The notes: generated by a model not told the origin, from the letters alone. Numbered from the stretch's first letter, positions 27,984 through 37,569 are shown. The stretch is 64,000 bases of DNA from Granulicella tundricola MP5ACTX9 (GCF_000178975.2 NC_015064.1:372001-436000), one strand, 5' to 3'. Program-made: numbers and translations.

Positions 27984-28955
27984 CTAGAAGATGGAGAAGT
28001 TTACTTCCACATTCATCTCAATGCGGACCGGATGGCCGTCTTTCATCGCCGGCCTGAAGCGATACTGCTGAACAGCGGCTACAGCTCTTTGATCCAGGCC
28101 CATGCCGATCCCGCGCAAGACGCGAACGTTTATCGGGTGGCCTGATTCATCGACCTGGAGATAGACGAGCACATTGCCTCCAACCTTCGCCTTGCGGGCT
28201 TCGTCTGAAAATTCGGGTTCTGGCTGGAAGGTGACGATCGGTGCGCTGACTCCACCGCCGATGCGCTCGATACCGCCTCCGGTATTGCCGCCAGATCCGG
28301 GACCAATACCTGCACCATCGCCGGAGCCAAGTCCTGTGCCACGACCGTTACCGAAGCTCATGCCGACAAGAGGAGAGTTGGGCATCCCGATCTGGGGCAC
28401 ATCAGAGTGCGCCATCTTTAGGTCAGCTTGAGCCACGACCGTGGGCTCAAGAGCGATCCGTGGCTGCTCCAGGGGCGGAGCCTTCACCGGCATGATCTGG
28501 ATCGGCGCCACTTTAGGCGGATTGCCACGGGTAACAGGAGTGGAGCTGACATTGCCTCCTCCGCCACCGGCTGCAAGCGTACGTGGTGCGATAGGAGGCA
28601 GAGGCGGAACAGTAAGGATAGCCACCTGCGGCGTATGAACCGAGGCAACAAGTTGTGTGCGATGAAGGATGGCGAAGACGATCAGGAAGATCGCGAGTGC
28701 GTGAATGAAAGCCGCGCCGACGAGGCCCCGGACGTTCCACGGTGAGGCCGATGGGCCATCCCAGAGAATGGATTGCGATTGCAAAACAGGAGCGGAATTG
28801 ACCATGGCAGGACCTCTTTCTGGAACAGGTTGAAGGGAGAGTGCAGCGTGAATACGAGACTCGATATGCAGAGGAGGTTGAGGGTTGGCGGTTTCGTAGA
28901 GCACTTCCTGGAGCAGTAGCTCGAAGTGATCTGCGCCGTTGAGTTCAATCGTCAT
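27984..28955 (-). CDS. TonB-family energy transducer with a long cytoplasmic N-terminus
   Basis: 323 residues. A hydrophilic N-terminal part of about 75 residues precedes a single membrane segment at about 77-99 (GAAFIHALAIFLIVFAIL), a Pro-rich and Gly-rich periplasmic linker at about 110-235, and a C-terminal TonB domain (about 240-323) with the family pattern YPEFSDEARKAKVGGNVLVYL-like, ending VRIEMNVEVNFSIF. Ordinary TonB has only a few residues before its membrane helix, so the long cytoplasmic part is notable. The start overlaps the stop of the upstream sigma-factor gene (ATGA), so both are coexpressed; the N-terminus could contact the sigma factor, which is inference. Confidence 0.87.
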   Translation of the reverse strand: MTIELNGADHFELLLQEVLYETANPQPPLHIESRIHAALSLQPVPERGPAMVNSAPVLQSQSILWDGPSASPWNVRGLVGAAFIHALAIFLIVFAILHRTQLVASVHTPQVAILTVPPLPPIAPRTLAAGGGGGNVSSTPVTRGNPPKVAPIQIMPVKAPPLEQPRIALEPTVVAQADLKMAHSDVPQIGMPNSPLVGMSFGNGRGTGLGSGDGAGIGPGSGGNTGGGIERIGGGVSAPIVTFQPEPEFSDEARKAKVGGNVLVYLQVDESGHPINVRVLRGIGMGLDQRAVAAVQQYRFRPAMKDGHPVRIEMNVEVNFSIF

Positions 28956-29515
28956 GAAAGAACCTCCGTTGCTCTTCGAGTTGCGAGCGCCTCGAAACGC
29001 CGGCGAAGCTCAGCCTTGGCGCGATGGATGCGTGTGCGCACCGTGGCCTCGGGAATGCCGAGAGTGACAGCCACGTCAGAGGAACGCATATCTTCGAGGG
29101 CGCTGAGCAGAAGCGGCTGACGCAGGTCGGATGGAAGTGCATCGATGAGCGTTCGAAGCAACGTGCGGTCAGACTGATCCACAGCGTCTTGTTCCGGCGA
29201 GGCCAAGTCGGAGGCAAGCTCAAGCTCGGCGATGTCTTCGGCCCGGCGCATAGCTTTGGCCTGCGCGGTAGCGATGCGGTCGAGCCCGGAGCGCCAGACC
29301 GCCCGTGCGAGATAGGCTCGCTCATCGTTCATGGTTTGCTGCCACAGGCCCGTACGATAAAGCTTCATGAAAGTCTCCTGGACGGCGTCCTCCGCGTCCT
29401 GGCGGTTGTTGAGCAGTGAGAACGCAACGCGGTACAGGAACCGGGAGTGCCGGTCCACGAGTGCCGTGAAGAGTGTCGCCGTATCTGTCTGCTGCCCGTT
29501 TGCCTGCACGCCCAT
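28952..29515 (-). CDS. ECF RNA polymerase sigma factor
   Basis: 187 residues with the two ECF domains: region 2 at about 20-85 (LNNRQDAEDAVQETFMKLYR) and region 4 at about 120-175 (LGIPEATVRTRIHRAKAEL). No C-terminal extension. It is first in a two-gene operon with the TonB-like gene, whose start overlaps its stop. No separate anti-sigma gene is present, which is unusual for this family. The 100 bases to the divergent ggt gene should contain its promoter; none was recognised with confidence. Confidence 0.92.
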   Translation of the reverse strand: MGVQANGQQTDTATLFTALVDRHSRFLYRVAFSLLNNRQDAEDAVQETFMKLYRTGLWQQTMNDERAYLARAVWRSGLDRIATAQAKAMRRAEDIAELELASDLASPEQDAVDQSDRTLLRTLIDALPSDLRQPLLLSALEDMRSSDVAVTLGIPEATVRTRIHRAKAELRRRFEALATRRATEVLS

Positions 29516-29615
29516 TGAATCCCGTTCACTAGCTAAGACCGGAGGAGCAGCCGGAATGTTCGGGATTATTTTCAGGTCGGGTTATTCTTAGCCAAACACT
29601 TGCGAGGGAGCGGAT

Positions 29616-31370
29616 ATGAGTTGTTTCAGGAAAGCTGTTGCTTTTGGTGTGACGGGGATAATGGCGGTTTCAGCAGGTGCTGCCCCTCAAAAGCACGCCA
29701 TGGTCGTCTCGATCCACCACGACGCCTCGGATGCCGGCCTTGAGATTCTCAAACAGGGCGGAAATGCTGTAGATGCTGCCGTTGCCGTCGGTTTCGCCCT
29801 TTCAGTGGTGCTTCCCCAGGCCGGTAACCTGGGTGGCGGAGGCTTCATGCTCATCCGCGACCACAACGGCGAAGCCCACTTCCTCGACTTCCGAGAAAAG
29901 GCCCCAGCGGGCGCCACCCCCAACATGTACCTCGACCAGGCCGGAAACATCATCCCTGGGCTTTCCACTCGCGGCTACCTGGCGATCGGTGTTCCAGGCT
30001 CCGTGGCAGGCTTTGCTTACGCTCAGAAGCACTACGGCAAGCTCACACTTGCACAGGACATGGCGCCTGCGATCAAACTGGCGAAGATGGGTTACACGCT
30101 GTCAGAGGAAGAAGCGCGTGCTCTGCACTCGACCAACCTGACCAAGTTTCCTGAGTCACACCGCATCTTCCAACGGGATGGCGACTACTACAAGACTGGC
30201 GACACCTTTGTGCAGCCGGAACTCGCGAAGACCCTGCAAAGACTGGCCGCGAATCCTCAGGAGTTCTACACAGGGCCCATGGCGAAGCAGCTTGCAGACA
30301 CCGTGCATACACACGGTGGGCTGTTGACGGAGGCAGATCTAGCGGCGTACACCGTGGCCGATCGTAAGCCGCTGGTAGGACACTACTCGACGGGCGGGCA
30401 GAAATACGATGTAGTGACCTCACCACCGCCGAGCTCCGGTGGCATCGTTCTCCTGGAGGTGCTCAACATGCTTAGTGGGTACGACCTGCCTAAGCTTGGC
30501 GGCGATCGCAGCGAGGCCCAGATGCACATCATCACCGAGGCATTTCGCCGCGCGTATATGGATCGCGGAGACTATCTTGGCGATCCGGATTACACCGTGT
30601 TGCCGCTGGCGCAGATGGGTAACGAGCGCTACGCATCTGCATGGCGGAAGACGATCGATCCGGTTAAACCGACTCCTTCAGCAGAACTCAGGAGGCCGGC
30701 AGGGTTCATGCCGCCGCCCCCGGCTGTGACGCCGGTGAAGGAGTCCACGCAGACGACCCACTTCTCCGTGGTGGATAGCGATGGCAATGCAGTGTCCACG
30801 ACCTATACGCTCAATGGCCTCTTCGGATGCGGCGCTACGGCGGAGGGACTCGGCTTCCTGCTGAATAACGAGATGGACGACTTCAGTTCCAAGCCCGGGT
30901 CTCCGAACATGTTCGGGTTGATTCAGGGGCCGGCGAATGCGATTGCCCCGGGGCACCGGCCGCTCTCCAGCATGACTCCTACGATCGTTACGGCTGCGAG
31001 CAAGCATGGGAAGCCGGGGGAGTTGCGGCTGGTGCTGGGTTCGCCTGGTGGCTCGACCATCATCACCACCGTCATCAACGACCTGCTGAGTATCCTCGTC
31101 AACGGACTGAGTGTCCAGGCGGCAGCTGATGCTCCGCGGTTCCATCATCAGTATCTGCCGGATGTTCTTGATGTGGAGAAGGCGTTTCCGGTGCCCGTGG
31201 TGGAGGAGTTGCGGGCGGCTGGTTACAAGGTTTCGCGGGCGAATGAGGCGGATGAGAAGAACCCGGGGGTATGGGGGGATAGTGAGCTGATCGAGGTGAA
31301 CCCAAAGACGGGGGCGCTAGAAGGCGGCCACGACAACCGGCGGAAGTTTGGGAAGGTTGCGAGCTACTAA
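29616..31370 (+). CDS. ggt: gamma-glutamyltransferase
   Basis: Exported Ntn-hydrolase that cleaves or transfers the gamma-glutamyl group of glutathione; it self-processes into two subunits. The N-terminus has a short signal-like region ending around AGAAPQ. The expected processing site is Gln379/Thr380 in STQTTHFSVVD, giving a nucleophilic Thr380. NLGGGGFML, the DFREKAP substrate arginine and the LNNEMDDFS lid are present. 584 residues, full length. The first ~0.7 kb is C-rich and the rest G-rich on the coding strand, so the window's composition switch lies in or near this gene. Confidence 0.94.
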   Translation: MSCFRKAVAFGVTGIMAVSAGAAPQKHAMVVSIHHDASDAGLEILKQGGNAVDAAVAVGFALSVVLPQAGNLGGGGFMLIRDHNGEAHFLDFREKAPAGATPNMYLDQAGNIIPGLSTRGYLAIGVPGSVAGFAYAQKHYGKLTLAQDMAPAIKLAKMGYTLSEEEARALHSTNLTKFPESHRIFQRDGDYYKTGDTFVQPELAKTLQRLAANPQEFYTGPMAKQLADTVHTHGGLLTEADLAAYTVADRKPLVGHYSTGGQKYDVVTSPPPSSGGIVLLEVLNMLSGYDLPKLGGDRSEAQMHIITEAFRRAYMDRGDYLGDPDYTVLPLAQMGNERYASAWRKTIDPVKPTPSAELRRPAGFMPPPPAVTPVKESTQTTHFSVVDSDGNAVSTTYTLNGLFGCGATAEGLGFLLNNEMDDFSSKPGSPNMFGLIQGPANAIAPGHRPLSSMTPTIVTAASKHGKPGELRLVLGSPGGSTIITTVINDLLSILVNGLSVQAAADAPRFHHQYLPDVLDVEKAFPVPVVEELRAAGYKVSRANEADEKNPGVWGDSELIEVNPKTGALEGGHDNRRKFGKVASY

Positions 31371-31385
31371 GGTAGGCTGGACACA

Positions 31386-32288
31386 ATGGGTCAGATGATT
31401 CTGGGAAGTTCAACGCATGTGTTTCTGCCGCAGCGGCTGCACCCGGGGCTGCTCGATGCCTTGGCGAATGGTGGCGCGAAGACCATCGAGGTCTTTGCGG
31501 CGCGGTATCACTTCGACTACGCCGACCGGGCGCAGGTGAAGGAGATTGCGGGGTGGTTCCGGTCCAACCCGGTGACCGCCAGCCTGCACCAGCCGCTGAC
31601 CACGGAGACCACGTTCTCACGCCACGCGGCGATGAGCCTGGACCTGATCGACCGGGAGAAGATGCACCGGATCGAGGCCATGGATGAGGTGAAGCGTGCG
31701 CTCGAGGCGGCGGAGCAGATTCCGTTCGAGAGCTGTGTGCTTCACTTGGGGATGAAGGGTGACAAGTGGTCCGAGGCTACGCTGGAGTTCGCGCTGACCG
31801 CGGTGGATCATGTGAAGGCGTTCGCTTCACCGCTGGGGGTGAAGCTGCTGCTTGAGAATCTGCAGAATGAGGTGGCCACCCCGGAGCACCTGGTGGACAT
31901 ACTGCGGATCGGCCACTTCGACTCGGTGGGGGTGTGCCTGGATACGGGGCATGCTCACCTGAGTGAGGGTGGGATTGCGGGTGCGTTCGAGGTGCTCAAG
32001 GGGCGCGTTGTTGAGGTGCATCTGCACGACAATAATGGGATGCGCGATGAGCATCTTTGGCCTGCCAGTGGAAGCGAGAGGAGCGTTGCGGCTGCCAAAG
32101 GCTCCATCGACTGGGCGGAGACTTACCGGCTGCTGGATACGCTTCCGGCGGCTACGCGTGGTGTGCTTGAGATCGGGTATGAAGGTTTTGAGACGGCGGA
32201 GGCTGTCTCGCGGATGACGGGTGAGGTGCTGTCGCATCGAACGCGGCTACTTGAGGAAGCGGCCGCGTTCGATGAGGGACAAGGCTAA
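31386..32288 (+). CDS. sugar phosphate isomerase/epimerase (TIM barrel)
   Basis: A 300-residue AP-endonuclease-2-type TIM barrel. Visible landmarks are LLLENLQNE (metal Glu), [15 protein letters not shown] (Asp and His of the metal site), [21 protein letters not shown], and [10 protein letters not shown] at the end. These match xylose-isomerase-like epimerases acting on sugars or hydroxyacids; the substrate is unknown. It follows ggt by 15 bases and is probably cotranscribed. Its stop overlaps the convergent asnS stop by four bases. Confidence 0.85.
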   Translation: MGQMILGSSTHVFLPQRLHPGLLDALANGGAKTIEVFAARYHFDYADRAQVKEIAGWFRSNPVTASLHQPLTTETTFSRHAAMSLDLIDREKMHRIEAMDEVKRALEAAEQIPFESCVLHLGMKGDKWSEATLEFALTAVDHVKAFASPLGVKLLLENLQNEVATPEHLVDILRIGHFDSVGVCLDTGHAHLSEGGIAGAFEVLKGRVVEVHLHDNNGMRDEHLWPASGSERSVAAAKGSIDWAETYRLLDTLPAATRGVLEIGYEGFETAEAVSRMTGEVLSHRTRLLEEAAAFDEGQG

Positions 32289-33619
32289 GGGTAGATGCGG
32301 TTGAGGGTGCGGGCGAAGGGGATGGTTTCGCGGACGTGGTCCAGGCCGCAGATCCATGCTACGACGCGCTCGATGCCCATGCCGAAGCCGCCGTGGGGGA
32401 CCGACCCGTACTTGCGGAGGTCGAGATACCACTGGAAGGCGTCAAGCGGGAGGCCGTGGTGCTCGATGCGGGACTTCAGCAGGTCGTAGTCGTCTACGCG
32501 CTGGGAGCCGCCTATGATCTCTCCGTAGCCTTCGGGGGCCAGGACGTCTACGCAGAGGGCCTTGGTGGGGTCTTCGGGGTCGGGCTGCATGTAGAAGGCC
32601 TTCATGGCTGACGGGTAGCGGTGGACCATGACGGGACGGTCGAACTGGTTGGAGATGTAGGTCTCGTCGGGTGAGCCGAAGTCGTCTCCGTCCTTGTGGA
32701 GGGTTTCGACGAGACCCTTCGCGTGGGCTTCTACGAGCATCTTGTGGGCATCGTCGTAGCTGAGACGGGGGAACGGGGCCTTGATGGTCTCGAGCTTGGA
32801 GACGTCCTTGCCGATGACCTTGAGGTCTGCCTGGTGCTTCTCCAGGACGGCGGCGACGATGAAGCTGAGGTAGTTTTCGGCTAGCACCAGCAGGTCGTCC
32901 AGCGTGGCGAAGGCGAGTTCGGGTTCGACCATCCAGAACTCGGTGAGGTGGCGGCGGGTCTTGGACTTTTCCGCGCGGAAGGTGGGGCCGAAGGAGTAGA
33001 CCTTGCCGAGCGCGAGGGCGGTGGCTTCGATGTAGAGCTGGCCGGACTGGGTGAGGTAGGCCTTGTCGTCGTCGAAGTAGTCCATCTCGAAGAGCTCTGA
33101 AGTCCCCTCACACGCATTTGGCGTCAGGATCGGTGGATCGGTGCGGACGAAGCCGTTGTCATCGAAGTACTGGGCGGCGGCGCGCATGATGGTGGCGCGG
33201 ACTCTGAGGATGGCGGACTGGCGGGGGGTCCTGATCCAGAGGTGGCGGTGCTCCATGAGGAAGTCAACGCCGGCTTCCTTGAGCTGGATGGGGAAGGGGG
33301 TCTCGTCGGGGACGCGCTGGATGACCTTGAGGCCTTCTACGTCGAGCTCGAATCCGGAGGGTGCGCGGGCATCGGCTCTTACCTTGCCCGTGACTTCGAG
33401 GCTTGATTCCAAGGTGAGGGTCTTGAGGGTTTCGAAGAGCTCTTCGGGGACGGCGGCCTTGGGGACGATGCCCTGGATGGTTCCGGTTCCGTCGCGGAAG
33501 ATGGGGAAGAGGAGCTTGCCGCTGGCGCGGAGGTTATAGAGCCAGCCCTTGAGGGTGACGCTTTGTCCTTCATGCGCTGCGAGCTCCGAGATGCGTGCGG
33601 TGATGACTGCTTCTGACAT
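32285..33619 (-). CDS. asnS: asparagine--tRNA ligase
   Basis: Class IIb aminoacyl-tRNA synthetase. The N-terminal OB-fold anticodon domain spans about residues 18-105 ([18 protein letters not shown]). The catalytic domain has motif 2 ([26 protein letters not shown]) and motif 3 ([16 protein letters not shown]). [11 protein letters not shown] and [14 protein letters not shown] distinguish it from aspartyl enzymes. 444 residues, normal. Encoded alone; its start faces an unusual AT-richer intergenic region. Confidence 0.95.
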   Translation of the reverse strand: MSEAVITARISELAAHEGQSVTLKGWLYNLRASGKLLFPIFRDGTGTIQGIVPKAAVPEELFETLKTLTLESSLEVTGKVRADARAPSGFELDVEGLKVIQRVPDETPFPIQLKEAGVDFLMEHRHLWIRTPRQSAILRVRATIMRAAAQYFDDNGFVRTDPPILTPNACEGTSELFEMDYFDDDKAYLTQSGQLYIEATALALGKVYSFGPTFRAEKSKTRRHLTEFWMVEPELAFATLDDLLVLAENYLSFIVAAVLEKHQADLKVIGKDVSKLETIKAPFPRLSYDDAHKMLVEAHAKGLVETLHKDGDDFGSPDETYISNQFDRPVMVHRYPSAMKAFYMQPDPEDPTKALCVDVLAPEGYGEIIGGSQRVDDYDLLKSRIEHHGLPLDAFQWYLDLRKYGSVPHGGFGMGIERVVAWICGLDHVRETIPFARTLNRIYP

Positions 33620-34042
33620 CCTTCTAGTTTCTCACTTTCCGCTTTGGCGGCTTATGAGGGTACCCCCTCCCCCCCCGCTTTACCTCTAAAGTCTTCATTC
33701 CATTGAATTTAGGTCGGGACATGGTTAAAGTATTCAAAATAAAAGGGTTGCGTCCAAAGTCTTCATTGCAAAGGGTTTAGGCCTTCGTAAAAAGATGGAA
33801 TGAGTTCCTGGTTGTCTTTGGGTGTACTTCTATTTTACCAAGTTGGCCAAGGTAAATACCCCAACTATTTTCAGCTTTTATCTCTATTTGAATGAAGGAG
33901 TTAGCTCGTTTTTGGCGCGTCTGGGGGCTTGACAAGCGAATTTGCTGGTGTTTTTGAGGGTTCTGGGCTGGATGCGGCGTCTGGCGCGGGTTTTGGAGGC
34001 CCTGACGGGATGGCGCAAAGGCCGTCAGGGCTGGTTTTTACC
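33620..34042. other. AT-richer intergenic region with a direct repeat
   Basis: About 420 bases upstream of asnS and downstream of the carbonic anhydrase gene. It contains a C run near 33662-33677, two 26-base related copies (33688-33713 and 33756-33781) sharing AAAGTCTTCATT and TTTAGG, and a short inverted pair TTTACC/GGTAAA at 33834-33856 around TTGGCCAA. No convincing gene on either strand. Confidence 0.6.
33688..33781. repeat. pair of 26-bp direct repeats
   Basis: Copies at 33688-33713 and 33756-33781 are identical over the first 12 bases (AAAGTCTTCATT) and the last 6 (TTTAGG), and differ in between, where one reads CCATTGAA and the other GCAAAGGG. Spacing is 68 bases start to start. Likely a dispersed intergenic element or regulatory repeat. 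Confidence 0.6.
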
Positions 34043-34603
34043 TCAGGCGGAACGGAGCGGGGCGGCGGGAACCACGGTTTCAACGAGGCCGGTGGCGACG
34101 TCATAGACGAGGCCGGAGAGGAGCCATGAGGCGGGCAGGGCGGGGATGGAGCGGAGGAGTTCGACGTCGCCGATGACGGCTGCGTGGGGATCGGTAACGG
34201 ATTTCCCGGGGACGTCGGCCTCCGGGATGTGGAAGTAGTGGGCGAGCATGGCGGGGTCGCCGGCGAGGCGGGTGATGCCGCAGTCTGTGTGTTGGAAGAC
34301 GATGAGGTGGAACTCGCCACCACCGCCGGCGGGCTGCTGGGTGACCTTGCCGATGCGGCCGAGGAGGCCCAGCTCTTCGATCAGGACGGGGGTGATGCGG
34401 CCGCCGATGTTGCGGATGACGAGGGCTTCGCCAGGGTGCAGGCCGAGGATGTCGGCGGGATCGACGCGCATATCCGCGCAGCCGATGATGATGGCTTTGG
34501 CGTGGTGGGCGGCGTCCGCGAGCGAGGGCATGAGGGTGCCTGCGGCTGATTGCTGGGCGGCGAAGGCTTTGTTGCGTTCGAGCATGGAGTCAAGGTTGCT
34601 CAT
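34043..34603 (-). CDS. beta-class carbonic anhydrase
   Basis: Interconverts CO2 and bicarbonate in the cytoplasm. Zinc ligands are visible as Cys42 with the Asp44/Arg46 dyad (GCADMRVDP), His105 and Cys108 (QHTDCG). 186 residues, normal for the class. ATG 34603 was chosen because AAAGGA lies about 10 bases upstream; the frame extends to 34699 with unrelated residues. Divergent from the MBL-fold gene, with 136 bases shared. Confidence 0.92.
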   Translation of the reverse strand: MSNLDSMLERNKAFAAQQSAAGTLMPSLADAAHHAKAIIIGCADMRVDPADILGLHPGEALVIRNIGGRITPVLIEELGLLGRIGKVTQQPAGGGGEFHLIVFQHTDCGITRLAGDPAMLAHYFHIPEADVPGKSVTDPHAAVIGDVELLRSIPALPASWLLSGLVYDVATGLVETVVPAAPLRSA

Positions 34604-34739
34604 CTGCGGGTGTCCTTTCAGGTGGATTACCGTGCTTGGATGCGGGGGGTTGGCGCGTTGGACCAACAGATTTCCGGGCGGTGTAGAGTCATGCTGCACC
34701 GTATGTTTCCGGGTACTTTGTTGTGGAGGTCAGCTTGCG

Positions 34740-35420
34740 ATGAAGATCAGTTCCGTGGGGGAGTATGGGAAGCAACTGACGCGCTTGGGGGCGGTGAACT
34801 GCTTTCTGGTGCTTGAGGACGATGGCTACACGCTGATCGACGGGAACTTGAAGGGAACTGAGGATGAGATTCTGCGGGCGGCGGGGGATGTGCCGATTCG
34901 GCGGATTCTACTGACCCACCCGCATGTCGATCATGTGGGAAGTGTCGATGCGCTGATGGCGAGGGTTGCGGGGTTGAAGCTGCTGGCTTCGGAACGATCG
35001 ATCCCGATCCTGCAGGTGCCGCCGGACCTTTCGTTGAGGCCGGGAGAGGTGGGGCCGATCCGTGGGGGGACGCCGGGGATTGCGACGAAGGTCAGCCAGA
35101 CGGTGGCGGAGGGTGATCGCTTAGGGTCGTTGCTGGTGATCGATACGCCGGGGCATATTCATGGGCACCAGGCATTTCTGGATGAACGCGACGGGACGCT
35201 CTATGCGGGCGATGAGTTCGGGTCGCTGGGGAAGTTCAACATCACGGGTTTCATGCCGTGGTGGTTTCCGTTGAAGGCGTTTTCGAATCGCGATCAGGCG
35301 AAGGACACGGCGAGAAAGCTGCAGGGGTATCCGGTGCAGCGTGTGGCTTGCGGGCATGGACGGGTGTTGGAGGGTGGAAGGGAGTTGGTGCAGGGGGCGA
35401 TCGATCGGGCGAAGGGATAG
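34740..35420 (+). CDS. MBL-fold metallo-hydrolase
   Basis: 226 residues of the metallo-beta-lactamase fold. The HXHXDH metal motif is HPHVDHVG at about residues 59-66, followed by TPGHIHGHQAFL and AGDEFGSLG for the remaining ligands. ATG 34740 follows GGAGGT at good spacing; the open frame upstream is antisense to the carbonic anhydrase gene. The substrate is unknown. The LysR gene starts 63 bases downstream on the same strand. Confidence 0.9.
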   Translation: MKISSVGEYGKQLTRLGAVNCFLVLEDDGYTLIDGNLKGTEDEILRAAGDVPIRRILLTHPHVDHVGSVDALMARVAGLKLLASERSIPILQVPPDLSLRPGEVGPIRGGTPGIATKVSQTVAEGDRLGSLLVIDTPGHIHGHQAFLDERDGTLYAGDEFGSLGKFNITGFMPWWFPLKAFSNRDQAKDTARKLQGYPVQRVACGHGRVLEGGRELVQGAIDRAKG

Positions 35421-35483
35421 ACTCAGGGCGATAGTGAAGGTCTGCATTCGAAGAAGGTGGGTTCGTGGTGAGGTGGAACTAAG

Positions 35484-36428
35484 TTGACGATTGAAAACTT
35501 TCGGTTGATCGTCTTTCGTGCTGTGGCGCGGCATTCCAGCTTCAGCCGGGCCGCGGAGGAGCTGCTGCTGACGCAGCCGGCGGTGACGCAGCAGATCAAG
35601 GCGCTGGAGGAACAGTTTGGGCATCCGCTGTTTCATCGTGGCGGGGGACGTATCTCGCTGACGCCGGGAGGCGCGGCACTGCTGCCGTTTGCGGAGCAGA
35701 TCAAGGTGTTGAGCGAGGAGGCATTCACTGCGGTGGCGAAGGCTTATGGGCAGGAGGCCGGGGAGCTGAGCGTGGGGGCTTCGCAGACGATTGCGCAGTA
35801 CCTGCTGCCGACTTTTCTGGCGGCGTTTCTGCAGAGGAACCCGGATGTCCGGATCACGGTGCGAATCGGCAACAGCGATCAGATGCTGGCGGCGCTGGTC
35901 TCCGGCGAGATCCAGGTTGCGTTGCTGGAGGGTCCGGAGCTGCGGACGGACGTGCATATTGAGGCGTTCATGGAAGACCACATGGTGCTGGTGGTTCCTG
36001 CCAGCCATGAGTGGGCGGGGCGGAAGGTGACGCTGGACGAGTTGCGGACGCAGCCGCTGCTGGTGCGGGAGTTTGGGTCGGGCTCGCGGCGGATTGTGGA
36101 GCAGGCGCTGGCGGGTGTGGGGTTGAAGACGAAGGATCTGAACATACGGATGGAGCTGGATTCGACTGAGGGGCTGCTGAATGGGGCGGAGGCTGGGCTG
36201 GGGGTGACGTTTGTTTCCCGTTGGGCGGTGCGGAATCAGCTTGCGCTGGGGACGTTGACGCTGGCTCGGGTGGAGGGGCTGAAGCTTTCACGGAGCTTCT
36301 CCGTGGCGTACCCGGCGGGGCCGGAGCCTATAGGGAGCGTGGGGGCTTTCCGGTCGTTTCTGGTGGGGTATGCGGCTTCGGTTGCTCCTCGACGGGCTAC
36401 GAAGAAGCAAGGGCTGGGTCAGGGGTAG
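35484..36428 (+). CDS. LysR family transcriptional regulator
   Basis: 314 residues. The N-terminal winged helix-turn-helix is typical (FRLIVFRAVARHSSFSRAAEELLLTQPAVTQQIKALE), followed by a LysR substrate domain (about 90-300). The start is an unusual TTG at 35484, supported by GAGGTGG about 8 bases upstream and by the family N-terminus. It precedes the YeiH-type transporter gene by 82 bases on the same strand; LysR/YeiH pairing is common, so the transporter is the likely target. The CysB/CbbR-like type is a guess. Confidence 0.92.
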   Translation: MTIENFRLIVFRAVARHSSFSRAAEELLLTQPAVTQQIKALEEQFGHPLFHRGGGRISLTPGGAALLPFAEQIKVLSEEAFTAVAKAYGQEAGELSVGASQTIAQYLLPTFLAAFLQRNPDVRITVRIGNSDQMLAALVSGEIQVALLEGPELRTDVHIEAFMEDHMVLVVPASHEWAGRKVTLDELRTQPLLVREFGSGSRRIVEQALAGVGLKTKDLNIRMELDSTEGLLNGAEAGLGVTFVSRWAVRNQLALGTLTLARVEGLKLSRSFSVAYPAGPEPIGSVGAFRSFLVGYAASVAPRRATKKQGLGQG

Positions 36429-36510
36429 AAGGTGGGCTAATCGGGCATTAGAAGTTCTACTTGGACGCGGTCTTTGGGCGAGTCGATAGTCACGTTAGAG
36501 GAATAGAGAC

Positions 36511-37569
36511 GTGACTGAGACGATGACGCAGGAGCTTACGGCAACAGACGATTATTTGTTTACCGAGACGGTTGAGGAGCTGGGGCAGACGGGACCGGGC
36601 GTGCCGAAGAAGGCGTTCGATGCGCGGTCGATCTTCTTCCTGGGACTGTTGCTGGCTGGGAGTGGGCTTGTCTCGCCGCCGGTGGCGCTGGTGGGCGGGA
36701 TTGCGTTTGGGTTTTCGGTGGTTCATCCGTATCGGAAGGAGGCGAGCTCGCTGGCGAAGCTGCTGTTGCAGATCTCCGTGGTGCTGCTGGGGTTTGGGTT
36801 GAATCTGCAGCAGGTGATTCATGCGGGGCGATCGGGGTTTGTTTATACGGCGGTGAGCATCTGCTGTGCGGTGGGGCTGGGGCTGCTGCTGGGGAAGGTG
36901 TTCAAGGTTGGGGGGAAGGCGAGCTATCTGATCACGCTGGGGACGGCGATCTGCGGGGGATCGGCGATTGCGGCGATTGCGCCGATCACGGATGCGAATG
37001 AGGAAGAGATTTCGGTGTCGATGGGAACGGTGTTTCTGCTGAACTCGGTGGCGCTGCTGGTGTTTCCGGCGATTGGATGGTGGCTGCACCTGAGCCAGAA
37101 CCAGTTTGGACTATGGGCTGCGCTGGCGATCCACGATACGTCGTCCGTGGTGGGCGCGGCGGCGAAGTATGGGCCGCAGGCGCTGGCGATCGGGACGACG
37201 GTGAAGCTGGCAAGGGCGCTTTGGATCGTGCCGGTGTCGCTGGTGACTGCGGCTTATATGAGCAGGGCAGCGAGGCGTGAGGGGCGGCAGGGACAGGTGG
37301 CGAAGGTCAAGGTGCCTTGGTTCATCTTTCTGTTTGTGGGGGCGTCAGTGCTGAGCACTTATGTGCCGCGGCTGATGGGGATTTACCTGGATCTGAACAG
37401 GCTGGGTAAGGCGGGGTTGACGGCTACGCTGTTTTTGATCGGAACCTCGCTGTCAAAGAAGACGCTGCAGGCGGTGGGGATCAAGCCGTTTCTGCAGGGG
37501 GTGATTCTTTGGGTGATGGTGGGTACGGTTTCGCTGGTTGCGATCGATATGGGGCTGATCGGGATCTAA
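36511..37569 (+). CDS. YeiH family putative sulfate exporter
   Basis: A 352-residue polytopic inner-membrane protein with about ten hydrophobic segments. It contains the family pattern GGKASYLITLGTAICGGSAIAAIAP and the loop AIHDTSSVVGAA. The family is annotated as a putative sulfate export transporter, but its substrate is not well proven. The start is GTG 36511 with GAGG upstream; ATG 36523 is possible. It is paired with the LysR gene upstream, and ends one base before the convergent aldo/keto reductase stop. Confidence 0.88.
   Translation: MTETMTQELTATDDYLFTETVEELGQTGPGVPKKAFDARSIFFLGLLLAGSGLVSPPVALVGGIAFGFSVVHPYRKEASSLAKLLLQISVVLLGFGLNLQQVIHAGRSGFVYTAVSICCAVGLGLLLGKVFKVGGKASYLITLGTAICGGSAIAAIAPITDANEEEISVSMGTVFLLNSVALLVFPAIGWWLHLSQNQFGLWAALAIHDTSSVVGAAAKYGPQALAIGTTVKLARALWIVPVSLVTAAYMSRAARREGRQGQVAKVKVPWFIFLFVGASVLSTYVPRLMGIYLDLNRLGKAGLTATLFLIGTSLSKKTLQAVGIKPFLQGVILWVMVGTVSLVAIDMGLIGI

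Noticed and set aside
28000..34040. Possible replication origin or dif site
   Set aside because: The skew change suggested one, but no DnaA-box cluster, dnaA gene or convincing 28-base dif-like sequence was seen by eye in this interval, so no site is called.
34248..34739. Upstream extension of the MBL-fold gene
   Set aside because: These codons are antisense to the carbonic anhydrase gene and lack family resemblance; ATG 34740 has a strong ribosome site.
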